64,000 bases of DNA, taken from the NCBI GenBank assembly GCA_002724575.1, contig PBPC01000057.1, forward strand, positions 1-64,000, given 5' to 3'. Made by a program: the position numbers and the translations under genes. The stretch is from Gemmatimonadota bacterium. GTDB lineage: Bacteria > Gemmatimonadota > Gemmatimonadetes > Longimicrobiales > Gaopeijiaceae. Below the pieces are notes generated by a model. It worked only from the letters and a program-made list of their open reading frames with translations, was not told the DNA's origin and made no database searches. Below, piece after piece: positions 28,724 through 39,440 of this stretch (positions are counted from its first letter, which is position 1; the number at the start of each line of letters is the position of its first letter).

Positions 28724-30532
28724 CTAGCGCATTGGAGTAAGAAATAAGTCTGGTCCTACGGGATTGCGGAGAGCCTTTTGAAGCTGGTGATCTCTGAAGC
28801 CAGAGCCAATTCCAAGGAGTTCGATTAAGGTGACCCGAAACACCGGTCCCCTACTTATGGGATCATTGATCGGAAAGGCAAGGTCAATGCGTCCAACAGC
28901 GCGAGTGCTTGCTGGAAAACCCATTCTTAACCCGAAGCCGGCTGAGCCTCGCCATCCACTATTTGTGCCATAGGGTACTTCCCCGGCCCACATTCGCCCG
29001 ACATCTGCAAAAAGTGTAAACCCAAAATCAACTACATCTGGGGACGGCCAGTTCAGAAAGATGCGGTCTTCAAGGGTAAAGAGGACACGTCGGGCTCCGG
29101 GAATATCATCTTCATAAAAGCCCCGAACTGCTTCACGGCCGCCCAGTGTGAGCTGGAAGGGGGTTTCGACTGACCATCCAGCCGTGGCGGATGTGCGGAA
29201 GAAGAATGTGTGAGCAGATGAGGATCCGGTACGCAGATAGGTGTAGAAATCAGCTGTACCGAAGAGGTCTCGCCATCCATCATCTCTGAATGAATGTCGG
29301 CCTTGACCCTCGACATTAACGAATATGAATACCTGACTAGAATTATGTCCGGTGAATAAGCGAAGGCGGGTGAAAACATCATCATGGCTCTTGAGGCCTC
29401 CGACCCGAAATGCTGGGATGCTTCGGCCAACGGTTAATCCGAGATCTATCCCTAAGGGTACGTCGATCACTTCCGCATGAGTATCAAGGCGAGCGGGGCG
29501 AATGTATCGGATCTGGCGTAACCCCAGCATGAGATTAATTCGGGTAGTCGCTGAAGCATTGATCTGTGATGCTAATATTGCCTGAAGTTGATCCGTGCCG
29601 GGGAAAGTATTACTGAAGTCACCGTCTAATACCACTTCAACATCCGTTGGAAAGCCGCCAAACTCGACCCTGTCGCGTGATAAGCCGAAACCTAGAAGCC
29701 CAAGCCTGCCTGGTCGTCCGAACCTCGTGGCGAAAGATATCTCGATCCACTCTTCTTGGAGAGGAAGTAGTACCTGGGTAACATCGGTCGGATTACCTGT
29801 TGCGTATGTATAGAGTCTGTCACGGTTGCTGTACGCTTCTCGTACCGCAACCCTGCCGACCTCTCCGACAAAGGGGTATGCCAGTTCTTGCTCAAAAAAG
29901 TTACCCACTCTTGTTCGACCGTACCCGAAACGAGCATCAGTTCTAGTACCGAACAGGCGAGGTTGCTCAATCAAGAAGCCAGCATCACGCTGCTCTCTTC
30001 TTCGTGCAAAGTATCCTTCGGCTAAGATGCCCTGACCGAATAGGTTCTCTTCCGTTAGCTCAATGCGCTCTAATTGAATGCCCTGATCGATCGAGACTCC
30101 TAAGTCAAACTTAGTCGTCCACTCATCTTGGGTGTTGATGAGAACGTGGTATGTTCCGTCTGGTTGCTCGACCGGGGCAACATCAGCATTTGCGATGAAA
30201 GGGTACTGCCTCAGAATTCTACCGGACTCTTCAAGTAAGAATGGATCAAGACAGTCGTTCTCACTGAATAGTACCTCTCTCAGTATGAAGCTTTGACGTG
30301 TGGTTATGTGGAGGGCATTCGCAAGCCTGTATACCCAACGCAAGGGACTGCCTTCTTCCAGTGTCTCCAACTGGAAAATAGGACGGTTATCCACAATGAT
30401 GTTCGTCACACGACCCAATTCACATAGACTGCCAGTTCCGACAGCTTGTGCACCAAGATCTGGTGACAAAACAAGCGTCGTACTGATTATGCCGACTAGC
30501 ACCCTGAGAGTAGTCCGACGAGCAGTTTCCAT
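28724..30532 (-). CDS. BamA/TamA (surface antigen D15) family outer-membrane protein
   Basis: Signal peptide, POTRA-like N-terminus, beta-strand rich C-terminus with LTLGGREAVRGFYEDDIPGARRVLFTLEDRI. Confidence 0.75.
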   Translation of the reverse strand: METARRTTLRVLVGIISTTLVLSPDLGAQAVGTGSLCELGRVTNIIVDNRPIFQLETLEEGSPLRWVYRLANALHITTRQSFILREVLFSENDCLDPFLLEESGRILRQYPFIANADVAPVEQPDGTYHVLINTQDEWTTKFDLGVSIDQGIQLERIELTEENLFGQGILAEGYFARRREQRDAGFLIEQPRLFGTRTDARFGYGRTRVGNFFEQELAYPFVGEVGRVAVREAYSNRDRLYTYATGNPTDVTQVLLPLQEEWIEISFATRFGRPGRLGLLGFGLSRDRVEFGGFPTDVEVVLDGDFSNTFPGTDQLQAILASQINASATTRINLMLGLRQIRYIRPARLDTHAEVIDVPLGIDLGLTVGRSIPAFRVGGLKSHDDVFTRLRLFTGHNSSQVFIFVNVEGQGRHSFRDDGWRDLFGTADFYTYLRTGSSSAHTFFFRTSATAGWSVETPFQLTLGGREAVRGFYEDDIPGARRVLFTLEDRIFLNWPSPDVVDFGFTLFADVGRMWAGEVPYGTNSGWRGSAGFGLRMGFPASTRAVGRIDLAFPINDPISRGPVFRVTLIELLGIGSGFRDHQLQKALRNPVGPDLFLTPMR

Positions 30533-30641
30533 CTAAGGCTAGGCTGTTCCAGTTGTGAAGTGTGTGATTAGAAGCAATCCTTATCGCTTCTGTACGCTTC
30601 ACAGTCCATCAAGGTCCGCACATTCGTCGGGAGACTCTGAT

Positions 30642-32906
30642 ATGCCAAAGAGCAAAAAGGATGCTCTCGAGTATCATGAAAAAGGTCGACCTGGCAAGAT
30701 CGAGGTTGTGCCAACTAAGTCGGTGGCTACACAGCGCGACCTAGCGCTAGCGTATTCACCGGGGGTTGCTGAGCCTTGCCTTGCGATCCACTCCAATCCA
30801 AATGATGCATTCAAGTACACCGCTCGTGGAAACCTTGTAGGTGTAGTTTCGAACGGGACGGCAGTTCTAGGACTTGGCAACATAGGGCCCCTGGCAGCCA
30901 AGCCCGTGATGGAGGGGAAGGGAGTTCTCTTTAAGAGATTTGCGGGGATCGATGTTTTCGACCTAGAGGTTGCGTCTGAAAATCCAGCGGATGTAATCCG
31001 CTTTTGCGAATTGCTGGAGCCAACAGTCGGTGGCATCAACCTAGAAGACATAGCTGCTCCAGCATGCTTCGAGATCGAAGAAGCACTGTCTAAGAATCTT
31101 GATATTCCAGTCTTTCATGACGACCAACATGGCACAGCGATTATTACGGCTGCTGCCCTTATAAATGCTGTTGAGATTGTTGAGAAGAAGATAGAGCAGG
31201 TGAGGGTGGTATTTAATGGGGCTGGCGCATCTGCACTGTCTACGGCAAAGCATTTACTTCGTATCGGCGTGCCCTTGGATAATATCCTCATATGTGACTC
31301 AAAAGGCATAATACATGACGGTCGTGAAGATCTAAGTAGATACAAGGCAGTGTTTGCTGCAAAGACAAGCAAACGCACTCTTGAGGATGTGATGGTAGAT
31401 GCAGACGTATGCATCGGCTTGTCTGTGAAGGGGGCCATCACCAAAGAGATGGTTGTATCCATGGCGCCTAAGCCCATCATATTCAGCTTAGCTAATCCGG
31501 ACCCCGAGATCCTACCTGAGGAAGTCTTGGAGGTTCGAGACGATGCGATTATCGCGACTGGGCGCTCTGATTATCCCAATCAGGTTAACAACGTATTGGG
31601 CTTTCCCTTCATCTTCCGAGGTGCCTTAGATGTGCGAGCTAAAGGGATCAATGAGGAGATGATGCTTGCAGCGACGAGCGCGCTTGCTGAATTGGCACGA
31701 GAACAGGTGCCAGACACGGTTCGTGGAGCATATGAGGGGTCGGAGATGAGTTTTGGTAAAGAATACTTAATCCCGAAACCCTTCGACCATCGGGTATTAT
31801 TCCATGTTGCTCCAGCTGTCGCCAAGGCGGCCATTGAAACTGGGGTGGCGCGCGTTACGCTCGACATAGATCAGTACGTAGACCGGCTTCGGGCTTCACT
31901 GGGACCGGGTCGTGAAGTTATGAGGTGGATGACAACGCGGGCACGCAGAAATCCTGCCAAGATTGTTTTTCCAGAGGGACATAACGACAACATCATTTTG
32001 GCGGCTGTCCAGATGGCAGAAGATGGTATTTGCACGCCGATCTTACTTGGTCGTCCACCGCGGGTTCAGGAGAAGGCGGACTTACTTGGAGTGGATTTAA
32101 AAGGTGTGGAGACTGTCTACGCAGCTGAGTGTACAGAGAAGAGATACGATTTTGCGCAGACGTTGTTTGAGCGTAGAGCTCGGCGCGGTCTCACTTTAAC
32201 TGAGGCCCAATGGAATCTGTACAAGCCGATTTACTTCGCAGCGAGTATGCTCGAGGCTGGAGAAGCCGACGCTATGGTTGCCGGGATCGAGGCTAATTAT
32301 GCAGAAACTCTTCGTCCTGCTCTGGAAGTTGTGGGTCGAGCGTCCGGTGTATCTAAGGTTTCCGGGTTCTACATGTTGGCATTTCCAGGGAAAGAGTTGC
32401 TCTTCTTTGCGGATACCACAGTAAACATTGATCCTGATGCCGAAACGCTGTGCGATATTGCACTTCAGACTGCTGGATTTGTTCAGGATTTAGGGATTCG
32501 ACCACGAGTAGCGATGGTGAGTTTCTCTAATTTTGCTTCCAGTACACATGAAGAGTCCCGGCGGATGGCCCAAGCTGTAGATATGGTCCGGGAAAGTAAT
32601 CCTGAACTGGAGATTGATGGAGAGATGCAGGCGGACACTGCGATTGATGGGATAAAATTAAGCGAAGTTTATCCGTTCACGCATCTAAGCGGACCCGCCA
32701 ACGTACTAGTCTTCTCAAGACTCTCAGCTGCGAATGTCGCCTATAAACTTTTAGATCAGTTAGGGGGGGCGGATGTGATTGGGCCAGTTCTTTTAGGTAT
32801 GGAAAAACCGGTCCATATCCTACAGAGGGGGTGTGCTGTTCAGGACATTCTTAACCTAGCTACGATTGCATCGGTAGACTGGCAGGCAAGAAATAAGCAC
32901 ATTTGA
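30642..32906 (+). CDS. maeB: NADP-dependent malic enzyme with C-terminal phosphotransacetylase domain
   Basis: Malic domain (LALAYSPGVAEPCLAI, VFHDDQHGTAIITAAAL) fused to PTA domain (VFPEGHNDNIILAAVQMAEDG ... DGEMQADTAI). Start refined to 30642. Confidence 0.92.
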   Translation: MPKSKKDALEYHEKGRPGKIEVVPTKSVATQRDLALAYSPGVAEPCLAIHSNPNDAFKYTARGNLVGVVSNGTAVLGLGNIGPLAAKPVMEGKGVLFKRFAGIDVFDLEVASENPADVIRFCELLEPTVGGINLEDIAAPACFEIEEALSKNLDIPVFHDDQHGTAIITAAALINAVEIVEKKIEQVRVVFNGAGASALSTAKHLLRIGVPLDNILICDSKGIIHDGREDLSRYKAVFAAKTSKRTLEDVMVDADVCIGLSVKGAITKEMVVSMAPKPIIFSLANPDPEILPEEVLEVRDDAIIATGRSDYPNQVNNVLGFPFIFRGALDVRAKGINEEMMLAATSALAELAREQVPDTVRGAYEGSEMSFGKEYLIPKPFDHRVLFHVAPAVAKAAIETGVARVTLDIDQYVDRLRASLGPGREVMRWMTTRARRNPAKIVFPEGHNDNIILAAVQMAEDGICTPILLGRPPRVQEKADLLGVDLKGVETVYAAECTEKRYDFAQTLFERRARRGLTLTEAQWNLYKPIYFAASMLEAGEADAMVAGIEANYAETLRPALEVVGRASGVSKVSGFYMLAFPGKELLFFADTTVNIDPDAETLCDIALQTAGFVQDLGIRPRVAMVSFSNFASSTHEESRRMAQAVDMVRESNPELEIDGEMQADTAIDGIKLSEVYPFTHLSGPANVLVFSRLSAANVAYKLLDQLGGADVIGPVLLGMEKPVHILQRGCAVQDILNLATIASVDWQARNKHI

Positions 32907-32912
32907 TCCCTT

Positions 32913-32940
32913 CTCGGACGAGTCTCGTCCGGGTTTTTTG
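32913..32940 (+). terminator. Rho-independent terminator downstream of maeB
   Basis: cggacga-gtc-tcgtccg stem followed by ggtttttt. Confidence 0.8.
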
Positions 32941-33001
32941 TTCTTAAGCCTGCTTCCTAAGGCTCAGAGCCTCGCGGGATAGCAAAACCTTAGTTCATTC
33001 C

Positions 33002-34600
33002 ATGCCAGAAAACTTAGCACAATCAGACTTACGCGATCTTAGTGACCACGGCTTGATTCCAGGGGGAGCGATCTACTGGAATCTCTCTCCCACCCGCTTG
33101 TATGAGGAGTCCTTTGCCCGTGGGGACGGTCAATTGGTTCATATGGGTGGGATCGCGACCGTTACTGCGCCGCATACAGGACGTTCACCGAATGATCGCT
33201 TTGTCGTGCGTGATGAACTCACTGAGGAATCGGTAGACTGGGGGAGTGTGAATGTGCCAATGAGTCCAGATCATTTTGGCGCGCTACGGCAGGACGTGAT
33301 TGCGCACCTAAATGACCAGGACCTCTTTGTTCATGATGCCCGCGCTGGTGCAGATGAAAAACACGGTATGAGTGTGCGGGTAATCAGTGAAAGTCCGTGG
33401 CATGCTCTGTTTGCGCACAACATGTTCCTTCGTCTGGGTCCAGATGAATTAGCTGAATTCAGCCCAGATTTTACTGTGCTGCACGCTCCACACCTTAAGG
33501 CTGATCCTGAACACCACGGCACAGTATCCGGTGCGGCTATCGTAGTGAATTTCTCGGCACGAGAGGTGCTCATAACTGGCACTCGATATGCTGGTGAAAT
33601 CAAAAAGTCGATTTTCTCTGTACTCAACCACATGCTCCCAGAGTCTAGGGTTCTCCCAATGCACTGCTCGGCAAATGTGGGCTCGGCGGGTGATGTAGCA
33701 CTTTTCTTTGGTCTGTCAGGTACTGGAAAGACAACCCTATCAGCTGATGCTGCCCGAGGGCTGATTGGTGACGACGAGCACGGATGGGGTGAAGATGGGA
33801 TTTTTAATTTTGAAGGTGGTTGTTATGCCAAGACAATTCGTCTCTCATCCGAGAGTGAACCCGAAATCTTTCAGGCCACTCAAATGTTTGGCACAATTCT
33901 AGAGAATGTGGTTTTAGATGAGGCAACCTTAGAGATAGATTTTGATAATGGTTCTATAACGGAGAATACGAGGGCTTCGTATCCCATCCACTATATCCCT
34001 AATGCTGTGATTCCAAGCCGGGCAAGCCACCCCATTAACGTAGTGTTTCTTACTGCAGATGCTTTTGGGGTGCTTCCTCCGATCTCCCGACTGACGCCAG
34101 AACAAGCGATGTACCATTTTCTCTCTGGTTATACCGCTAAGGTTGCGGGGACTGAACGGGGCGTGACGGAACCCAAGGCCACTTTCAGCGCCTGTTTTGG
34201 AGCTCCATTCCTTCCCAGGCATCCGAGTGTCTATGCAGAGATGTTGGGAGAAAAGCTAAGGGAGCACAGAGCTACTGTTTGGCTGGTGAATACTGGTTGG
34301 TCTGGAGGTGGCTATGGGGTTGGAAGTCGAATGAAACTCTCGCACACACGGACAATGGTGAATGCCGCCCTCAGTGGTGAACTGGACGGGGGGAATTTTG
34401 ATACGGATCAGGTCTTCGGCATTGCGGTGCCCACAGTAATCTCAGGGGTGCCCACTGAAGTTCTTAGCCCTAGAAAAACTTGGGAGAATCCCGACGACTA
34501 TGACGTTGCAGCATCCAAGCTGGCTGCAATGTTTCGGGAGAACTTCGAGCAATTCTCGAATCAAGTGTCAGCTGAGGTCCTTACGGCCGGACCCCAGTGA
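33002..34600 (+). CDS. pckA: Phosphoenolpyruvate carboxykinase (ATP)
   Basis: ALFFGLSGTGKTTLSAD, LIGDDEHGWGEDGIFNFEGGCYAKTI, VNTGWSGGGYGVGSRM. Confidence 0.95.
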   Translation: MPENLAQSDLRDLSDHGLIPGGAIYWNLSPTRLYEESFARGDGQLVHMGGIATVTAPHTGRSPNDRFVVRDELTEESVDWGSVNVPMSPDHFGALRQDVIAHLNDQDLFVHDARAGADEKHGMSVRVISESPWHALFAHNMFLRLGPDELAEFSPDFTVLHAPHLKADPEHHGTVSGAAIVVNFSAREVLITGTRYAGEIKKSIFSVLNHMLPESRVLPMHCSANVGSAGDVALFFGLSGTGKTTLSADAARGLIGDDEHGWGEDGIFNFEGGCYAKTIRLSSESEPEIFQATQMFGTILENVVLDEATLEIDFDNGSITENTRASYPIHYIPNAVIPSRASHPINVVFLTADAFGVLPPISRLTPEQAMYHFLSGYTAKVAGTERGVTEPKATFSACFGAPFLPRHPSVYAEMLGEKLREHRATVWLVNTGWSGGGYGVGSRMKLSHTRTMVNAALSGELDGGNFDTDQVFGIAVPTVISGVPTEVLSPRKTWENPDDYDVAASKLAAMFRENFEQFSNQVSAEVLTAGPQ

Positions 34601-34766
34601 ATAGTTGGGTGGGCCCAAGAATATTTGGGGCTTCCTGATATCTCGTAGGTACGATGTCCATCTGCCGGGCCATGGATGGGTAGTCAACCCCGTGGCGACG
34701 GTTAGTTCTGGTGGATAGCTTCTTCCGGCTATTAGACCATGCCAGAAGCTGACCGGAGCACGATCA

Positions 34767-36143
34767 ATGAATTTAAAGCTGTTCTCAGCAGTCCTACTTG
34801 TATTGTGTTTAGCACCGAGCATGCTACACGCTCAAGTGCCAGCTAAGGTTCCTGAAGAAGCTCCAGCTCGAATTCACCCTCTCCCATCTTTACGAGAACA
34901 AGCTCTTGAGCAGCAGGCATGGCTGGAGATGCGCATGGAGAGAATCCTTCCTCAACTCATGGCCGAATATGATGTGAGTATGTGGATTCTTTCGATGCGG
35001 GAGTATGCCGAAGATCCTGTGTTTTGGTCTATCACTGCTCCGACCACCTTTGCTGCTCGGCGACGTTCTATCTACGTGATTAATCGAGAAGAAGATGGGT
35101 CACTTGAACGGCTAGCACTTGGTGGTACAAGTCAGGGTGGGATTTTTGAGGCATTTCGCTCAACCAGGCCTGCCCCAACTCAGCCGACTGCGGAGCTTGT
35201 TGGAGCGGAGCAATGGAATCTGCTCCGTGAGTTAGTGGAAGACCGGGACCCCGAGAATATAGTTCTCAATGTTGATCCTGTTTGGGCTTTTTCAGATGGG
35301 CTCCATGCAGGTGAACAAGAAGAATTGCTTGAGGCCTTGGGTGATGAGTATGGCAAACGCGTTAAACACGAACCGCGGTTGGCGATGAACTACATAGCCT
35401 TGCGTCTTCCTGAAATGATGCCTCGATACCAGAAAATCGAGGAAACTGTGCACGCGATCATCTCAGAGGCTTTTTCAAATGCGGTAATCACACCAGGGGT
35501 TACTACTACGGAGGATGTGGTTTGGTGGATGCGCCAGAAGATTCGTGACTTAGGCTACACTACTTGGTTCCACACTTCTGTAGATGTGCAGCGAGCGGGC
35601 GGGGTGAACTCTGCTGGACCTGTGGTCATAGAAAAAGGTGATTTGCTTTGGACTGACTTTGGAGTTGTGGGTCTCAATCTACATACAGACACACAACACT
35701 TGGGTTATGTCTTACGAGAAGGTGAGATGGATGTGCCTTCAGGACTGAAGGCGTGCCTCAACAACTCGAATCGACTGCAGGACATTCTTCTTACTCATAT
35801 GGAGCCTGGATTAACTGGCAATGAGATTCTAGCAAATACCCTGAGGCAGATGAGAGCTGAAGGGATTGACGGTACGGTATATACACATCCGATCGGTGAT
35901 CACGGTCACGGAGCTGGACCCTTGATTGGCCGGTGGGATGGACAGGAAGGTGTCCCGGTCAGGGGGGATGCAGTTTTACTCCCTTCTACGTGGCATTCGA
36001 TTGAACTTCAGGCGACGACCCCTATACCAGAATGGGGAGAACAGCCGGCATCATGTCGACAGGAAGAAGAAGCTTATCTGGATACCACAGGCGAGCGTCA
36101 TTGGGTATTCCGTCGGCAGAGCAAGTTCCATCTGGTTTGGTAA
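34767..36143 (+). CDS. M24-family metallopeptidase (Xaa-Pro peptidase-like), secreted
   Basis: Signal peptide LFSAVLLVLCLAPSMLHAQ; C-terminal creatinase/aminopeptidase fold with LLWTDFGVVGLNLHTDTQH and HPIGDHGHGAGPLIG. Confidence 0.8.
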   Translation: MNLKLFSAVLLVLCLAPSMLHAQVPAKVPEEAPARIHPLPSLREQALEQQAWLEMRMERILPQLMAEYDVSMWILSMREYAEDPVFWSITAPTTFAARRRSIYVINREEDGSLERLALGGTSQGGIFEAFRSTRPAPTQPTAELVGAEQWNLLRELVEDRDPENIVLNVDPVWAFSDGLHAGEQEELLEALGDEYGKRVKHEPRLAMNYIALRLPEMMPRYQKIEETVHAIISEAFSNAVITPGVTTTEDVVWWMRQKIRDLGYTTWFHTSVDVQRAGGVNSAGPVVIEKGDLLWTDFGVVGLNLHTDTQHLGYVLREGEMDVPSGLKACLNNSNRLQDILLTHMEPGLTGNEILANTLRQMRAEGIDGTVYTHPIGDHGHGAGPLIGRWDGQEGVPVRGDAVLLPSTWHSIELQATTPIPEWGEQPASCRQEEEAYLDTTGERHWVFRRQSKFHLVW

Positions 36144-36173
36144 GGCGCTGATTGCCAGCGAGCGGGTGTTTCC

Positions 36174-37586
36174 GTGAGCAATCAGACTAAACATATCGGC
36201 TTCGACAGATCGATTGTTGAAGGGCCAATCCGAGGGGCTGTATGGAAGCTTGCTTGGCCCACGATGCTGCAGAATATCATCGGTGGGGTGCAGGGCATTA
36301 TAGACCACACGATGGTCGGGAACTATGTCGGTTACGTTGGTAACGCAGCGATTGGGGTGTCCTGGCAAATCTTCTTAGTTGTCATTGTTTTCATTAGTTC
36401 GCTATTCACAGGGATGGGTATTCTTGTGGCTCGGTTTGCGGGTGCGAATGAACCTGAAAAAGTGAATCGAACCGTTTACCAGGCGTTTCTTACATCAGTC
36501 ATGATCGTCTTGCTAGTCATGGCACCGATAGGCTATGCCGCATCACCGTTCCTACTTGATCTGGTAAACGCCACAGCTGAGGTGCAGGCTGAAGCGCTAC
36601 CCTATCTCCGCATCATGTTCGTTTGCTCATTTGGCATGCTGATGTTTTTCATGCTAGGTGGGGCACTGAGATCCGCAGGTGATGCGAGAACACCCTTAAG
36701 ACTCGGAATTGCGCTAACGATCCTCAATATCGCACTCAGTGTCATCTTGATTCGCGGAATGGGTCCAATTCCCGCCTTCGGAACTACCGGGGCTGCAATG
36801 GGGACGGTCATCGCAGGAGCTTCTATAAGCGTATATGCGCTATTCAAGTTATTTGGGGGCCGATGGGTGGTGCAGTTTCAACGCGGAATGAGCTGGCGTC
36901 CCGACTACGTGATTATCAAGCAACTCTTCAAGTTTGGACTCCCGACGGGCATTCAAGGTATAGCGATGAATGTGGGTGGCGTGATTCTGTTGGGTTTCAT
37001 CGGTTCACTCACTATGGGTGCTCAGGCACAGGCTGCGTACGTAGTGAGCTACACGCAGCTTTTCTCATTCATTACATGGACATCCGTAGGAATCATGGGT
37101 GCTACCGCAGCAGTAGCCGGTCAGAATCTCGGAGCTGGTAACCCCGACCGTACGAGTCACGCAGTGCATGTGGCAGCTGGTTTTGGACTACTACTCGCAA
37201 CCGCTATTGGATCCACATTCTTGTTGGTCCCAACTCGATTATTGGGAGTATTCGGAATGGATGATCCTATTGTTGTCGACCTGGGTGTGGAGTTGCTACG
37301 CTACCTTGCATTATCGGGGCTCTTCATAACTGTCGCGTTAGCTTTTACGGGAGGATTGCAGGGCACCGGTGATACAAAGAGCCCCCTCTACATATCGATT
37401 GTTTCGCAGATGATTATTCCGATCGGACTCTGTTGGGGTATTCAAGTATTTTCGACTCTTGATCCTGCTGATATATGGTTGGCAATAGTGCTTGGCCATC
37501 TCGCTAGAGCAATCCTCAGTGTGATCGTATTCAAGCGAGGGAAATGGAGGGGGATCAAGGTCGAGATTGGCTCCGCTAGGGCATAA
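36174..37586 (+). CDS. MATE family efflux transporter
   Basis: VWKLAWPTMLQNIIGGVQGIIDHTMVG, two-fold repeated polytopic architecture, FTGGLQGTGDTKSPLYIS. Confidence 0.9.
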   Translation: MSNQTKHIGFDRSIVEGPIRGAVWKLAWPTMLQNIIGGVQGIIDHTMVGNYVGYVGNAAIGVSWQIFLVVIVFISSLFTGMGILVARFAGANEPEKVNRTVYQAFLTSVMIVLLVMAPIGYAASPFLLDLVNATAEVQAEALPYLRIMFVCSFGMLMFFMLGGALRSAGDARTPLRLGIALTILNIALSVILIRGMGPIPAFGTTGAAMGTVIAGASISVYALFKLFGGRWVVQFQRGMSWRPDYVIIKQLFKFGLPTGIQGIAMNVGGVILLGFIGSLTMGAQAQAAYVVSYTQLFSFITWTSVGIMGATAAVAGQNLGAGNPDRTSHAVHVAAGFGLLLATAIGSTFLLVPTRLLGVFGMDDPIVVDLGVELLRYLALSGLFITVALAFTGGLQGTGDTKSPLYISIVSQMIIPIGLCWGIQVFSTLDPADIWLAIVLGHLARAILSVIVFKRGKWRGIKVEIGSARA

Positions 37587-37661
37587 GGTTCAGTCGGGTC
37601 GCCTTTACGGGTTCCTGGCCCCATAATGTGCTCCCCTACTGACTCTAGGAGCTAACAGCTC

Positions 37662-38129
37662 ATGGCGAAGCAGTACTGGTTGATGAAATCTGAACCTTAC
37701 GTCTATTCGATCGAAGACCTCGAGAAAGATGGTTCTACTTGTTGGGAAGGTGTGCGGAACTATAAGGCTCGAAACAATATGCGGAGTATGAAAACCGGTG
37801 ATGAGGTTCTCTACTATCATTCAAATGCTAAACCCCCCGGGGTAGTTGGTGTTGCCCGAGTGTGTAAGGAGGCGTATCCAGATCATTATGCCTTTGATGA
37901 GAGCAGTGACTACTTCGATCCTAAGTCCTCTCCGGATAATCCTCGCTGGTGGATGGTTGATGTCGAATTTGTCTCAAAGATCGAGAACGTGGATGAGCCA
38001 CTCGGGCTATCCGAGATCAAGTCAGATCCGAAGTTGGCCGATATGGAGCTCATCCGGTACGGGCGTCTTTCGGTACAGTCCGTGAAGAAATCAGAGTTTG
38101 TCTACGTGAAAAAGTTGGCAAGGCTTTAG
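37662..38129 (+). CDS. EVE domain-containing protein
   Basis: YWLMKSEPYVYSIEDLEKDGSTCWEGVRNYKARNNMRSMKTGDEVLYYHSN. Confidence 0.92.
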   Translation: MAKQYWLMKSEPYVYSIEDLEKDGSTCWEGVRNYKARNNMRSMKTGDEVLYYHSNAKPPGVVGVARVCKEAYPDHYAFDESSDYFDPKSSPDNPRWWMVDVEFVSKIENVDEPLGLSEIKSDPKLADMELIRYGRLSVQSVKKSEFVYVKKLARL

Positions 38130-38135
38130 CTCTCT

Positions 38136-39440
38136 ATGGACGTTTCTAGACCCCGAAGACTGCATCTTCTGCCTCTGCTAGTAATCTTGGGATTTACCCT
38201 GGGTTCGCTGGAGGTCCCAGCCTGGATGGTTGGAAGCCGCTCATTGGTGGGCGCCCTAAAGGTGAGTGCACAAAAAGTCCCAAATGCTAGAGCACTTGGT
38301 ATTCCATTACAGGGTGAGCCGGGACTGAATAATGCCATCACTGATGTGGTAGGGGTCGAAGTTGGACACACGACAATTATAGAGGGTCAAGGTCCTCTTA
38401 TTGTTGGAGAAGGGCCCATTCGGACGGGAGTTACCGCGATCCTGCCCCGTGGTCGCCAGTCCGGAGATTCGACTTTTGCGGCTTGGTTCAGTCTGAACGG
38501 CAACGGTGAAATGACTGGGACTACCTGGATCGAGCATTCTGGGCTACTTGAGGGCCCTATTTTGATTACGAATACGCATAGCGTCGGAGTTGTGCGTGAT
38601 GCAGTGATCGCTTGGCAGCGGGATCGCGATCCTTCGTTTCTGTGGGCGCTTCCTGTGGTGGCTGAGACTTATGACGGCAGCTTGAATGATATTAATGGCT
38701 TCCATGTCACAGCTGAGCATGCCTTCGCAGCGCTCGATGGAGCTCGTAGTGGCCCGGTCGAGCAAGGTGCGGTCGGAGGGGGCACGGGTATGCGCTGCCA
38801 CGGTTTTAAGGGGGGCATCGGGTCTTCGTCTCGGCGTGTAGGCGACTACACTGTCGGTATACTGGTCCAATGCAATCAGGGTTCTCGTAGTGATTTGCGA
38901 GTCGCAGGGATACCTGTTGGCGAGATGTTGCCTGAACCTTCTGCATGTTATGCAGATCGATTGATTCCGGCCGAGCTACGGCGTTCAGGCGTTAGGTGGT
39001 GTGACGACGGAGAAGATGCAGCGGGTAAGATGAAACCTATCCCAGAAGGTGCTGGTTCAATCATTATTGTTCTCGCAACTGATGCACCACTCTTGCCGAC
39101 GCAGATCAAGCGTTTAGTTACCCGCACGACCATGGGCCTCGCCCGTATTGGTGGCATGGGATACAACGGTTCAGGAGATATCTTCATCGGGTTTACGACT
39201 GCGAACCGATCGGCAGCCGCGGAGCGCTCGAGGGCAGTGGGTTTGGAAATGCTGCCGAATGACAGGTTAAATCCTTTTATTTCCGCTTCTGTCCATGCGA
39301 CTGAGGAAGCAATACTAAATGCAATGCTCGCTGCTGAGACACTAACAGGCATTAATGGATATACAGTTCCGGCACTGCCACACGATCGCCTGGCTGAGAT
39401 TGTGCAGCGAATGTTTGGGGGTTTCAGAGATTTGCGGTGA
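38136..39440 (+). CDS. P1 family peptidase (DmpA-like aminopeptidase)
   Basis: NAITDVVGVEVGHTTI, GAVGGGTGMRCHGFKGGIGSSSR (autoprocessing Ser region), ARIGGMGYNGSGDIFIGF. Confidence 0.88.
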   Translation: MDVSRPRRLHLLPLLVILGFTLGSLEVPAWMVGSRSLVGALKVSAQKVPNARALGIPLQGEPGLNNAITDVVGVEVGHTTIIEGQGPLIVGEGPIRTGVTAILPRGRQSGDSTFAAWFSLNGNGEMTGTTWIEHSGLLEGPILITNTHSVGVVRDAVIAWQRDRDPSFLWALPVVAETYDGSLNDINGFHVTAEHAFAALDGARSGPVEQGAVGGGTGMRCHGFKGGIGSSSRRVGDYTVGILVQCNQGSRSDLRVAGIPVGEMLPEPSACYADRLIPAELRRSGVRWCDDGEDAAGKMKPIPEGAGSIIIVLATDAPLLPTQIKRLVTRTTMGLARIGGMGYNGSGDIFIGFTTANRSAAAERSRAVGLEMLPNDRLNPFISASVHATEEAILNAMLAAETLTGINGYTVPALPHDRLAEIVQRMFGGFRDLR

